Source: Pavlovales sp. CCMP2436 (Eukaryota > Haptophyta > Pavlovophyceae > Pavlovales). From it: a stretch of DNA of 14,420 bases. The stretch spans positions 44,226 to 58,645 of the forward strand of contig MU631692.1 in the NCBI GenBank assembly GCA_026770615.1, in the 5' to 3' direction. The position numbers were made by a program, and so were the translations under genes. Positions 6,162 through 14,065 of the stretch are shown here, one piece after another. A model generated the notes under the pieces. That model was given only the letters and a program-made list of their open reading frames with translations. It was not told the origin of the DNA and did not search any database. How positions within the stretch are numbered: the stretch's first letter is position 1; the number at the start of each line of letters is the position of its first letter.

Positions 6162-7556
6162 ATGGGAGTCGACATCGTGGGCTCCAAGAAGGCCATCGTG
6201 ATCGTGGACCCCATCTCTACAGGCGCGCAGGTCGCCTCGGGCGCCTCCGACCGTGGCTACGCGGTGATCCGCCTCTGGTCGTCCGACTGCCCGCCCGAGC
6301 TGCGCGGCCACACCTCCAGCGTGGCGCGTGACGTCTTCTCGCACACGCTCGAGCACGTCGGCGGCAGCGCAACCGAGGTGCTCGAGGTCACGGCGCAGGC
6401 GCTCCTCGCGCTGCCCTACGCGATCGAGGCCATCCTCTGCGGCTCTGAGCCGGGCGTGAACCTGTCGGACGCGCTGTCCTTTCACATGGGCCTACGCGGC
6501 AACGGCACGGCGCTCGCGCACGTCAGGCGGAACAAGTTCAACCAGTCAGAGGCAGTGCGCGACACGGGCATGCGCGCGGTGCGGCAGGTGCTCGCCAAAT
6601 CCGTCGCCGAGGCCGCGGCTTTCCTGCCGCAGCTCGGGAGCGATGTCGCCTCTTTCCGCGCGATCGTCAAACCGGTCGAGTCGGCGGGGTCTGAGGACGT
6701 CAAACTGTGCGTGTCGCACGCCGAGGTCTTCGCGCACTTGACGGCTGTGCTCGGGACGCGCAACGCGCTGGGGCAGGACAACGATGCGGTGCTTGTCCAG
6801 GAGTTCCTGCTCGGCGTGGAGTACATTGTCGACTGCGTCACAAAAGACGGCGTTCACAAGTGCTGCGCGGTCTGGGCCTACGACAAGCGTCCAGTGAACG
6901 GTGCCCCCTTTATCTATTTCGGCCAGCGTCCGCTCTCCGTCGCCGACCCGATCGTGCGCAAGGTGATTGTGTACACCCTCGGCGTGTTGGACGCCCTTGG
7001 CATCTCCAACGGCGCCACGCACTCGGAGATGATCGTCGACGCGGCGACGGGCGAGCCGTGCCTCGTCGAGTGCAACTGCCGAACTCACGGCGGCAACGGC
7101 GAGTGGGTGCCGGTCGTAGAGGCCCTGCTCGGCTACAGTCAGGTGTCTGCCCTGCTCGATGCCTTCCTGCACCCCGCCGCCTTCGACGCGCTGCCGGCCG
7201 AGCCGCAGCCCCTCCGCGGCTCGGGCATGCTCGTCTTCTTGCCCAACTACCGAGCAGGGAAGTTGCTCGCCGCGCCGGGCCTGGAGCTGCTACAGGGGCT
7301 GCGCTCGCACGCGCGCTCGGCGCTCGAGGTTCACATCGGCAGCGACATCGTCAAGACGATCAACGTCTTCACCGAGTTAGGCATCGCCGTCCTCCTCCAC
7401 GAACTCGCGGAGGTTGTCGAGGCCGACTACAAGCTGCTGCACGAGCTCTGCGCCGCCCCCAACTTCCTTGTCATGGAGGGAGACAGCGCCGAGGTCGCCA
7501 GCAACGACGCCAAGCCGGTGGCCGAGGAGGCGGCCATCGAGGTCCTCGCCGCCTAG
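6162..7556 (+). CDS. ATP-grasp domain ligase, 464 aa
   Basis: Enzymes of this superfamily activate a carboxylate as acyl-phosphate using ATP, then join it to an amine (peptide or amide ligation). The substrate cannot be read from sequence. The start at 6162 sits in a strong context (CACCATGG); the same frame is open from 6063, but that part reads like untranslated leader. An N-terminal domain (about 1-115) with a short AIVIVDP strand precedes the ATP-grasp core. K125 lies in RRNKFNQSEAVRDTG, the usual entry motif. K170 in IVKPVESAGSED is the ATP-binding lysine with a Gly/Ser-rich loop. QEFLLGVEY (213-221) is the adenine and dimer-strand motif. E289, E303 and N305 (SEMIVD, LVECNCRTHGG) are the expected Mg ligands. 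Family knowledge places it nearest the L-amino-acid ligase/carnosine-synthase-like group. The C-terminal 130 residues are a lid-like domain and an acidic Ala-rich tail. No intron, signal peptide or membrane segment is seen; probably cytosolic. Confidence 0.87.
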   Translation: MGVDIVGSKKAIVIVDPISTGAQVASGASDRGYAVIRLWSSDCPPELRGHTSSVARDVFSHTLEHVGGSATEVLEVTAQALLALPYAIEAILCGSEPGVNLSDALSFHMGLRGNGTALAHVRRNKFNQSEAVRDTGMRAVRQVLAKSVAEAAAFLPQLGSDVASFRAIVKPVESAGSEDVKLCVSHAEVFAHLTAVLGTRNALGQDNDAVLVQEFLLGVEYIVDCVTKDGVHKCCAVWAYDKRPVNGAPFIYFGQRPLSVADPIVRKVIVYTLGVLDALGISNGATHSEMIVDAATGEPCLVECNCRTHGGNGEWVPVVEALLGYSQVSALLDAFLHPAAFDALPAEPQPLRGSGMLVFLPNYRAGKLLAAPGLELLQGLRSHARSALEVHIGSDIVKTINVFTELGIAVLLHELAEVVEADYKLLHELCAAPNFLVMEGDSAEVASNDAKPVAEEAAIEVLAA

Positions 7557-7932
7557 CAAAAGGGGACGGCCCTCGCCCTCGCCCCGTGCAGTGAGTGTAA
7601 CCCCTCCGTTGCCACCTGAGCGCAGTACCTGTCGCACCTCAGTGATCTGTCGGCACATAGTCTGAAGTCAGTCGCCTTGTCGCATGTGCATTCATTGTGC
7701 CATTGTGTGCAAAAGTGATATGTGAACTTATTGAGTGTATCGCTCACACTGCCCTCGCTTCAGACTTCAGAAAGCCTTGCACGCTGATTCCGCTTACACG
7801 TTATGAATGAATAATTTACAATGTCACACTACCTGTCACAGTTGAGGGGGGCCAGCGATTTATTTTTTGAATTTTCGGCCGATTTCGAACAGATTCTGAG
7901 CTTTGGTCGGATAAAAATTTCAAGGTCTCGCT
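7557..7932. other. 3' flank, no gene seen
   Basis: The sequence after the ATP-grasp stop becomes T- and G-rich. No canonical AATAAA is found close by; ATGAATAATTTAC near 7803 is the nearest A/T-rich candidate. No repeat shared with the rest of the window was noticed. Confidence 0.4.
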
Positions 7933-8079
7933 TTAACTTTTTGTCTGAGAAACCTGGCTCAATATGGCCTTGAACGCCTGGATTGCACGTTCTCGCGCCG
8001 CCGCGGCCACCGTGTTGTAGTATAGGGTGCCCGTCGTCCGGAGATCACGCCGGAACTCGACCTGAAACCCGGTCTTCAT
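7933..8079 (-). CDS. Small coding-like ORF or exon, 48 aa
   Basis: Minus-strand frame from ATG 8079 (MKTGFQVEFRRDLRTTGTLY) to TAA 7933-7935. The composition, including TGTLYYNTVAAAARERAIQA, is balanced and protein-like compared with the GC-driven frames around it. The frame is open for roughly 50 further codons upstream, but those look less protein-like. A different frame upstream (MALVARANELARAEGRARD) reads better, which would fit a frameshift or a splice junction near 8080-8090. I recognise no family. It could be the last exon of a minus-strand gene, a remnant, or chance. Confidence 0.28.
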   Translation of the reverse strand: MKTGFQVEFRRDLRTTGTLYYNTVAAAARERAIQAFKAILSQVSQTKS

Positions 8080-8148
8080 CGATCTCGTGCTCGGCCCTCG
8101 GCGCGTGCGAGTTCGTTGGCACGCGCAACCAATGCCATTTTGACTGAC

Positions 8149-9340
8149 ACCAACTTCCTCGCGTTGCTGGTGATCGCAGACAGCCTGCCCTTTGCGATCA
8201 TGGACGTGCTCACCTCGGCCCGCGTGCTGCTCTATCGTCCAAGCGGATGATGGAGGCCCCTCGACACTCGCGTCTATCCAAGCCGCTCTCCAAGCAGCTC
8301 CCGCTCACATATTCCAACACCAGTTCCATCTTGCCCCTAGACGACGTTTTGCGCGAGCGGGTGGTGGTCTTGATGCTCACACGCGTTGGACAGCATGATC
8401 GGCGTCGACCAGCTCTCGGCCAGCCCTCCTCACTCGGCGGCCAACGAGGTGAGATATTATACCGTTCGTTCGTGTCCACGCTCTCGCCGCTGGCGTGGAC
8501 ATCTTACACGCACCGGGCCTGAACCCGCCGGCCAACAACGTTCCTCGACCCATTCTGCGACTCGCTGGCTGCCGCCACCACGTTCCAGGACGATCACTTC
8601 TCTCCTTCAGCACGACCCCGTCGTTGGGTCGTGCACTTCGCGCACACATTCGGTGCACCTGCGCGGCGGCGGAGGACGCGGAGGACGCGGAGGGCGCTGA
8701 CGGATCGGTGCTGCGGACGCACACCGGCCCGCAGAGGAGCAGGGAGGCTCTAGCCTGCGTGACTACGGTGGACTATGGCCACGCTGCACCAGAGCGCAAC
8801 GCCACAAACGAGCGGTGCACAAAATGACCATCTGCGCTGGGCCGCAACGCCGCGACCGAGCGGCGTATTCGGAAGCTCCCCTGGACCGCAGGCTGCTGCT
8901 CAGGGATTACGACCGCGAGGGTTTGGCAGAGCCGAGAGCGAGGTTGGCCTGCTCGAGGTGGAGCTCAACGCCTACCCCGAGATCATCGGCATCGCGACCC
9001 AGTGGTCGAAGAGCCGCGACGACCTCATGGGCGTGGGCATGTGGATGGGCAAGCTCGGCGCTCCGACGCCCATGCAGCGCGCCTGCAGCCCCAGCTCTTT
9101 GGTATGGCGCGCTCCTATCACAGAAGCCCAAGGAGATTCCCGCGGCCGCGGGCTGCCCCGCCACGCCTGGCCTCGCCCCGCCCCACATGTGCTCACCCCC
9201 CCCACCTCCCGCTCCCCCCGCTCCGCTCGTGCGCAGACAACTCGTTGCTCATCACCCTCCTCATGATGTTGAGCACGCAGCTTCACTGCTCGATCAACCA
9301 TGTGACCCACGTCGCCGGCTACGCCATCGCCAAAATAGGT
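8149..9340 (+). pseudogene. Decayed or intron-rich gene, unidentified
   Basis: Several short stretches read like genuine protein but in shifting frames. DTNFLALLVIADSLPFAIMD lies at about 8149-8205 before a TGA at 8248. GVDILHAPGLNPPANN (about 8489-8536) continues in another frame as VFLDPFCDSLAAATTFQDDH. LLEVELNAYPEIIGIATQWS falls at about 8949-9008. RSDAHAARLQPQLF up to 9101 can splice in phase (TTTG|GTATGG to a C-rich tract and GCGCAG at 9236) onto DNSLLITLLMMLSTQLHCSI. The last step is a plausible 135 bp intron, but the earlier pieces need frameshifts. AATAAA follows at 9454. I cannot name the family. A real multi-exon gene remains possible. Confidence 0.35.
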
Positions 9341-9453
9341 AGTGGGTGCTGGGGAGTGGGAAAATCGAGACGACCCTCTCCTGGCAGCGCGTATAATTTC
9401 AGTTCGCGCCCAACTCTAAGCCCCATACCCGCTGCGACCGCTGCTGAGCACTA

Positions 9454-9459
9454 AATAAA
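9454..9459 (+). terminator. Candidate polyadenylation signal
   Basis: AATAAA lies about 115 bases downstream of the last coding-like piece of the 8149-9340 region, at the sharp change from GC-rich to AT-rich DNA. It would fit the 3' end of a plus-strand transcript. Confidence 0.35.
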
Positions 9460-9493
9460 TGTGAAGTGAGTCAGCACAGCAAGTCTACTAACG

Positions 9494-9560
9494 CTATATA
9501 TATACACATATATATATATATATATATATCATGTATATCATGTATATCATGTATACGTAT
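9494..9560. repeat. TA microsatellite and TATATCATG tandem repeat
   Basis: A (TA)n tract interrupted by CACA is followed by three 10-base units of the type TATATCATGT and more A/T-rich DNA. This is simple-sequence DNA. Confidence 0.8.
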
Positions 9561-10283
9561 ATATTTATAGACTAAAAATAATTTGAACTGGACAGTCAGT
9601 TTTGTTCAACTTTACAGGATTAATTGTAAGTGAGTCACATAACAACTATGCAGGATTGTTACGTAACATGGCAGGGCGGTTATATTCGTGGCCTTGGTGA
9701 CGCGTATCGACCGAGCCGATGGGCTGAGGCATAAGTTAGCATGTGGCGTTCTGAGTCTGACGTCCGATATTAATTAACAATTATAATTAGATCGAACATT
9801 AGTTACTTACAATTTCTCTGTACACTAACTAACGGACGACTGGTTCCGGGCTGCGAGCTCTGCAGATAGGTATGCTATGCCTTGCCCTTATGGTGTGCCG
9901 CCAGCCCAAGTATCTTAGCATGCCTGCTCGCCGTACACACGTGGCGGCGAGCGCATCCGGCATTGGTCCACCGACACGGTCATATAAGCTTACTATCCGC
10001 ATATATAAACTGTAGTTAGTTAGTTGCATAATTTGATGTTCGACAAGCAATCTGATAAGTGGGGGTGGTGGATCCGTCAAGCTAATCTTGTTCGACTGTG
10101 ACCTTTAGTTCGCGACCGCTTTCATTCGTAATCAGCCTGCTGTATGAAGGCTAAATATAAGGTAAATGGACGTGAGCGTTGTGTGTGTGTGGGGGGGGGG
10201 GAGGGGGGGGAGAACCTGTGGCAATTGCTACGACTTCACTACCAACCTCACCTCTACCACCACCATCCCTGCTGTCAGGACTA
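9561..10283. other. No gene seen
   Basis: This intergenic DNA includes an AT-rich block near 9770-9800 (TTAATTAACAATTATAATTA). A TG microsatellite runs into a G-tract at about 10179-10212 (10 or more G, A, 9 G), which could form a G-quadruplex. A minus-strand open frame at 9829-10080 has no recognisable motif. No RNA gene was found. Confidence 0.4.
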
Positions 10284-10424
10284 ACGTCTGACGTCGACCA
10301 AGTCAGTAAGTGAACAACACCTGTTGAACCATGCTGAGCCGCTATATATATATATGAATCCCCTATTAGTAATATATATGAATAGGTATATTTTATGATA
10401 GGGATTCAAGCTGGCGTCTGACTG
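10284..10424 (+). repeat. Dispersed repeat R1, copy 2
   Basis: Forward copy with GACGTCGACCAAGTCAGT, CACCTGTTGAACCATGCTGA + GCCGCT and GGGATTCAAGCTGGCGTCTG + ACTG. Relative to copy 3 it carries an extra AT-rich insert in the middle, including TGAATCCCCTA, which is inverted to TAGGGATTCA, so the centre can fold into a hairpin. Confidence 0.8.
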
Positions 10425-10949
10425 TTCTAAATGGTGTGCTGGTTTGAGCGCTACGTCGCCCATTGCCTGCTGCGTGCCTTAGTCGGCTGCGCTGGCTTGG
10501 GTGCCATATGTAATACTAAAGCTGAACATAACTATGTGACAAGTGAGTTATACAGGTAGCTTGACAAGTTGGCTATAATTGTGGAAGAAGAGAGAGATCA
10601 AGCTGAACTCGTCGACGACTGAGGTATTATTTTAGCTGTGCGACCGCCTCCACTGTCGCCAATGCGCCTAAGGTACATGTATAGTTGTATGTAAAAGCTG
10701 TATATTAATGTAGGGGGGTTCAGGCTGGCAGTACGTTTCAAGTTCAAGTCAGGCTGATCTAAGCGCTCCGACGCAGGCAAAAGCTGTATATAATCAGCAT
10801 AGTAAGCAAGGAGCTAATTAGTTACGATCTGGCCTTGAATCTTAGCGAGAAGAGGGGAAGATCTGCTAAATTCATATCGGCGATGTGTTCTCCGCGCTAG
10901 TAATCGTCGCTTGTCTGACGACGACAAGGAGTTGCGTCTGTGACTGGCC
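10425..10949. other. No gene seen; short direct repeat
   Basis: The phrase AAAAGCTGTATAT followed by AAT occurs near 10691 and near 10780. TTCAGGCTGGCAGTACG near 10726 is loosely like the R1 end. No coding frame or RNA gene is supported. Confidence 0.4.
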
Positions 10950-11177
10950 AGTACTGCAGGTGCGGAATGTGCGCAGGCGAGCGGCATTTTGAGACGAGCG
11001 AGATGCAGCAGCGGCCGGTCAGCGCGTCAGTCAGAGAGTCGTCGACTGTCGTGTATCTGATCAGCCTTAGCAGTGGGGACGGTATCGGTGTGCTCTGCAA
11101 AGGTCCCATGATCCGAGTGTTTTCTCAACACTGGGTCCGGTGGAGACCTGTCAGGGGACGGACGTATTTCTAGATAT
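10950..11177 (+). repeat. Dispersed repeat R2, copy 2 (uninterrupted, empty MITE site)
   Basis: This copy aligns continuously with both halves of R2 copy 1. At the corresponding point it reads TGGGGACGGTATCGGTGTGC, with a single TA at 11083-11084 where copy 1 holds MITE-A and MITE-B. It ends near TCAGGGGACGGACGTATTTC + TAGA. Confidence 0.85.
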
Positions 11178-11707
11178 ATTTACGCACGCAAGTATGACGA
11201 CTGCCCCTGGCAACGAGTGTGCAGTGGAGTACGACTACACGTCTAGCCTGTGCACTTCATCTACACCTTGCAGAATGATAATACCAAGTGCTGGATAGCA
11301 AGATCTATCAGAATTGACGTAATAATAGCGGGACTTTATAGCCGAAACACCACCATGTAACCGCCGCCTAATTTAAATTCAATTAATTAATTATTTATTA
11401 AAATTAACAATTTATAGTGTGATTATTGTCAATAAATTATCAGCGTAACTATTTATTATTTGATTTATTGAGGCGTATGCTAGAAATTCAGCTTTATCGG
11501 AGTAAATTACACTGGCCTCGCTCTTAGCCCAAGTGGAGCTCTGGCTCCCCTAGTCACAGTACACTGTTCACTGATCATTAACTAACAACTAACTAGTTAC
11601 TTTAACATTTTTATCGTTAATAGAATGGCAGCCTAGACCTGAACCCCCCGCGTTGCATGGCCGTATCCGCTGGAGTCTCAGTCCGCGGCCACGATCAGTC
11701 TTAAGCC
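11178..11707. other. AT-rich spacer downstream of GDI, no gene seen
   Basis: 11365-11475 is strongly AT-rich with TTAATTAATTATTTATTA-type sequence and several TTTATT (AATAAA on the minus strand, for example near 11454 and 11465). One of these could serve as the poly(A) signal of the minus-strand GDI gene ending at 11708. TTAACTAACAACTAACTAGT near 11579 resembles motifs near 3826 and 9828. Confidence 0.4.
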
Positions 11708-13800
11708 TCACCGGCGGAGCAGCGCCTCCGGCCAGCTGCCGGTGATGCGGTAGTAGATGGAGGCCACCTCGTCGACAGCCCCCTCGACGTGCGAGCTCGC
11801 GTCGTAGGAGCTGGTGACGAAAGTGCGCTCGACGAAGCCGTTGGAGGTGGGCTCGAGGCAGGGCACCACCTCTATGAAGTAGCGCTCCGCCGGGTGCACC
11901 ATCGCCAGCGCCGAGCCGAGCTCGCGGTCGGCGATCTGCTTGACGTTGAGCCCGTCGAGCGGCCCCTCGACCACGGTGGAGAGCGCGGCGATGTGCATGT
12001 CCTTGGGGCAGACCTCGTGCGCCCCGTCGACCGCCAGCACGTACACGTCGTGCTCGCGCCCCAGCTCGCGGCCGGGGACGATCACCTGGCAGCTGCCCTT
12101 GTCCTCCGTGCCGTGCAGCGGGTGCTTCATCAGCGCGAGCACGCGCACGATGTGGTGGCTGGTCTTCACCTTAGCGGGGAAGTAGGACGGGTCACCGATC
12201 ACGCAGCGCGCAAACGCCTTCTCCTCGCCGCAGCGCACGCCGCACGCGCCACCGCCGCCGTCGTAGAGCACCTCGTCCACCGACCTGGGGGGAGGCGGGG
12301 GGGGTTGGTGGACGGTGCGGATAGCAAGAGCGACAGCAAACCGCAGAAGCTAGAGCAAAAAAACAAAAACAAAAACAAAAACAGAAACAGCAACAGCAAC
12401 GGCAACAGCAACAACCGCGTCCCCTTTAGCCGCGCTCCGGCAACTTGGACTTTAGAACTTTGGAAATCGCACAGCCGAAGGGTGCACAGCGAGGCAAACC
12501 AGAACAACAGTGAGTGCTAGAGCGATAGAGAGTGCGATAGCGTTAGCTCTTATTCTAGCTCTTATTCTATTCTGCATTTTATTATGTAATATTAGAACGT
12601 AGGCTCCCTCGCTGTGTCTCTTGTTCTCTTCTGCATTTTATGAGATCATATTAGAAACAATGTCATGCCCATATGCTTTCAGGCTGCAAGTCGGGGGGTG
12701 TTGAAAGAACTATTATAAGGAACAGCCGCACCGGTCAAGTAGGAACGTTCCTCCGAAGACGGACGAAAGCCGCGAGAAGGCCTGCGGCAGCTCGCCCATG
12801 CCGTAGAGCGGGTACAAGAACGGCGACGGCTGCGGCTCGCCCGAAGAGCCGCCCACCATTAGGCTGTCGCGGTACAGCTGCATGCGCCGAACCAGCTCGG
12901 AGGCGGGGTGCGTGAGGTAGGACTGGTCTGCGTAGAGGGCAACGCCGTGCATCGCCACCTCCACCGTCGCGGGCTGGAGCTGCCAGTACTGCAGGAAGGT
13001 CTCGCCGCTCATGTGCTGCAGGTTGAGCTTCGTCTTGCGCACCACGCCCGCCGTGTGCGTCGCAGGGTCGTCCGCCTTGTAACGGTTAATCCATGCGAAG
13101 AAACGGCCGGCCTGCAGCCGGTCCTGTTGGTGCGGAAGTGCAGGCCGGGGGCGAGAGGGCGCGCGGGCGGGGCGAGCTGGGCATGAGGCGGTGGGGCGCA
13201 GGTGCAGGCGCGGATCGGCGGGAACTGCGGGTGGATGGCCGGGGCCTGTGCGCGCGGCCTCACCTGCAGTGGCACGAGGGGAGAAGTGGTGGCTTCCTTG
13301 GCGGTGGTGGGTACTGTGTGCAGCTCGCCGCCCTTCATGATCAGCGCGCCGTCCACTCGTCTGAACTGCATGTGCCGGTGTGCGCCCGTGTCCATTAGGA
13401 TAGTGGCGAGCTTGCCCTTGATAATCATCAGCTTGGGCACTTGGTCCACGTAGTAGCTCTGCGGGTTGCCGAGCGAGGTGGTCAGCGCCTCGTCGGGTGG
13501 GGCACCGCCGTACGTCTCCTGCAGGCGCGCCAGGTCGCAGCACGCCGACGAGCCGCCGTAGTAGCTGTTGCGGTCAAGGTGCAGCACCTTGCGCCCCGCC
13601 TTGGAGAGCAGCCCGGAGAGCAGGCACTCCTTCATCCCGGTGCCGAGCACGATCACGTCGTAATGCTGGCCGCCAAAGGCCTTCTTCCACTCCTGAGAGC
13701 CACTTTGCCCCCTGGCCTCCGTCGAGCCAGAGCTTCCATCCACCCACGCGGCCGCCGCGAGCAGCCCCAGCAGCACCCCCAGCACCCTCTGCGCCGCCAT
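11708..13800 (-). CDS. Rab GDP dissociation inhibitor with N-terminal signal-like leader (3 exons)
   Basis: GDI extracts GDP-bound, prenylated Rab GTPases from membranes and recycles them, so it is central to vesicle traffic and normally cytosolic. Exons: 13800-13264, 13123-12732 and 12284-11708, predicted to give 501 residues. Family motifs: YDVIVLGTGMKECLLSGLLS (47-66, FAD-like dinucleotide fold), KVLHLDRNSYYGG (71-83), PKLMIIKGKL (122-131), MKGGELHTVPTT (155-166), PFLYPLYGMGELPQAFSRLS (280-299), FGGTFLLDR (302-310), and in exon 3 CVIGDPSYF and TSSYDASSHVEG. The introns restore alignment to known GDIs without gaps at the junctions. Oddities: about 45 extra N-terminal residues starting MAAQRVLGVLLGLLAAAAWV, like a signal peptide; an insertion GGSSGEPQ before PFLYPLYG; and a short C-terminus. 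The start has a good context (AGTATGG), and no later Met precedes the domain. REP-type proteins are less likely given length and motif fit. Confidence 0.9.
12285..12731 (-). other. GDI intron 2 (447 bp), repeat-rich
   Basis: Donor CCG|GTGCGG at 12731 and acceptor CCTCCCCCCAG|G ending at 12285. The split codon CG+G gives the expected LLDRSVDEV junction. The intron contains an AAAAAC/AACAGC microsatellite (about 12356-12415) and a roughly 60 bp duplication in which TTCTGCATTTTAT plus a TATTAGAA tail recurs (12570 and 12629). It also contains a diverged GCTGCAAGT-family repeat at about 12664-12718 close to the donor. Confidence 0.85.
13124..13263 (-). other. GDI intron 1 (140 bp)
   Basis: Donor CTGCAG|GTGAGG at 13263 and acceptor CACCAACAG|GACCGG ending at 13124, phase 0. 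An alternative acceptor 12 bases downstream (GGCTGCAG|GCC) would remove DRLQ. The first is preferred because it keeps the GDI alignment the same length through this region. Confidence 0.85.
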
Positions 13801-13902
13801 ACTCCGCGACTGCCGAGCTCACCCGACCCTACACGCCAGCCACGCGCACGCCAGCTCTTGGACACTACCCAATTTATTAGTTTCCAAACCCCACCACCAG
13901 GT

Positions 13903-13963
13903 CCTGTTGAACCATGCTGAGCCGCTAATAATGAAGGACAGGGATTCAAGCTGGCGTCTGACT
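13903..13963 (+). repeat. Dispersed repeat R1, copy 3 (short)
   Basis: CCTGTTGAACCATGCTGAGC + CGCTAATA, then GGGATTCAAGCTGGCGTCTG + ACT. It lacks the left GTCGACCAAG segment and most of the AT-rich middle of copies 1 and 2. It lies about 100 bases upstream of the GDI start codon. Confidence 0.78.
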
Positions 13964-13974
13964 CTCCTTGTGCA

Positions 13975-13982
13975 TATATAAA
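13975..13982 (+). promoter_or_regulatory. TATA-box-like TATATAAA
   Basis: TATATAAAG lies about 85 bases before the RT-like fragment and follows R1 copy 3. In this GC-rich setting it stands out, but no start codon or intact gene follows, so function is doubtful. Confidence 0.25.
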
Positions 13983-14065
13983 GAGGCTCAGCAGTTTGCA
14001 ACAAGTCTGAGTCTGAGAGCTTCATGCCAACACGCAGCAGAGGAGGCGTTGAGCGGGGGTCGTAG

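Noticed and set aside
6707..7594. 295-codon open frame overlapping the ATP-grasp gene
   Set aside because: Arg/Pro-rich shadow of a clearly functional frame.
9829..10080. 83-codon minus-strand open frame
   Set aside because: No motif, poor start context and AT-rich setting; kept only as part of the intergenic description.
10940..11173. Open frame across R2 copy 2
   Set aside because: The matching frame in R2 copy 1 diverges and is interrupted by the MITEs; no protein family is suggested.
11789..12520. 243-codon plus-strand open frame across GDI exon 3 and intron 2
   Set aside because: It is antisense to a conserved GDI exon and ends in a microsatellite-encoded Lys/Asn run.
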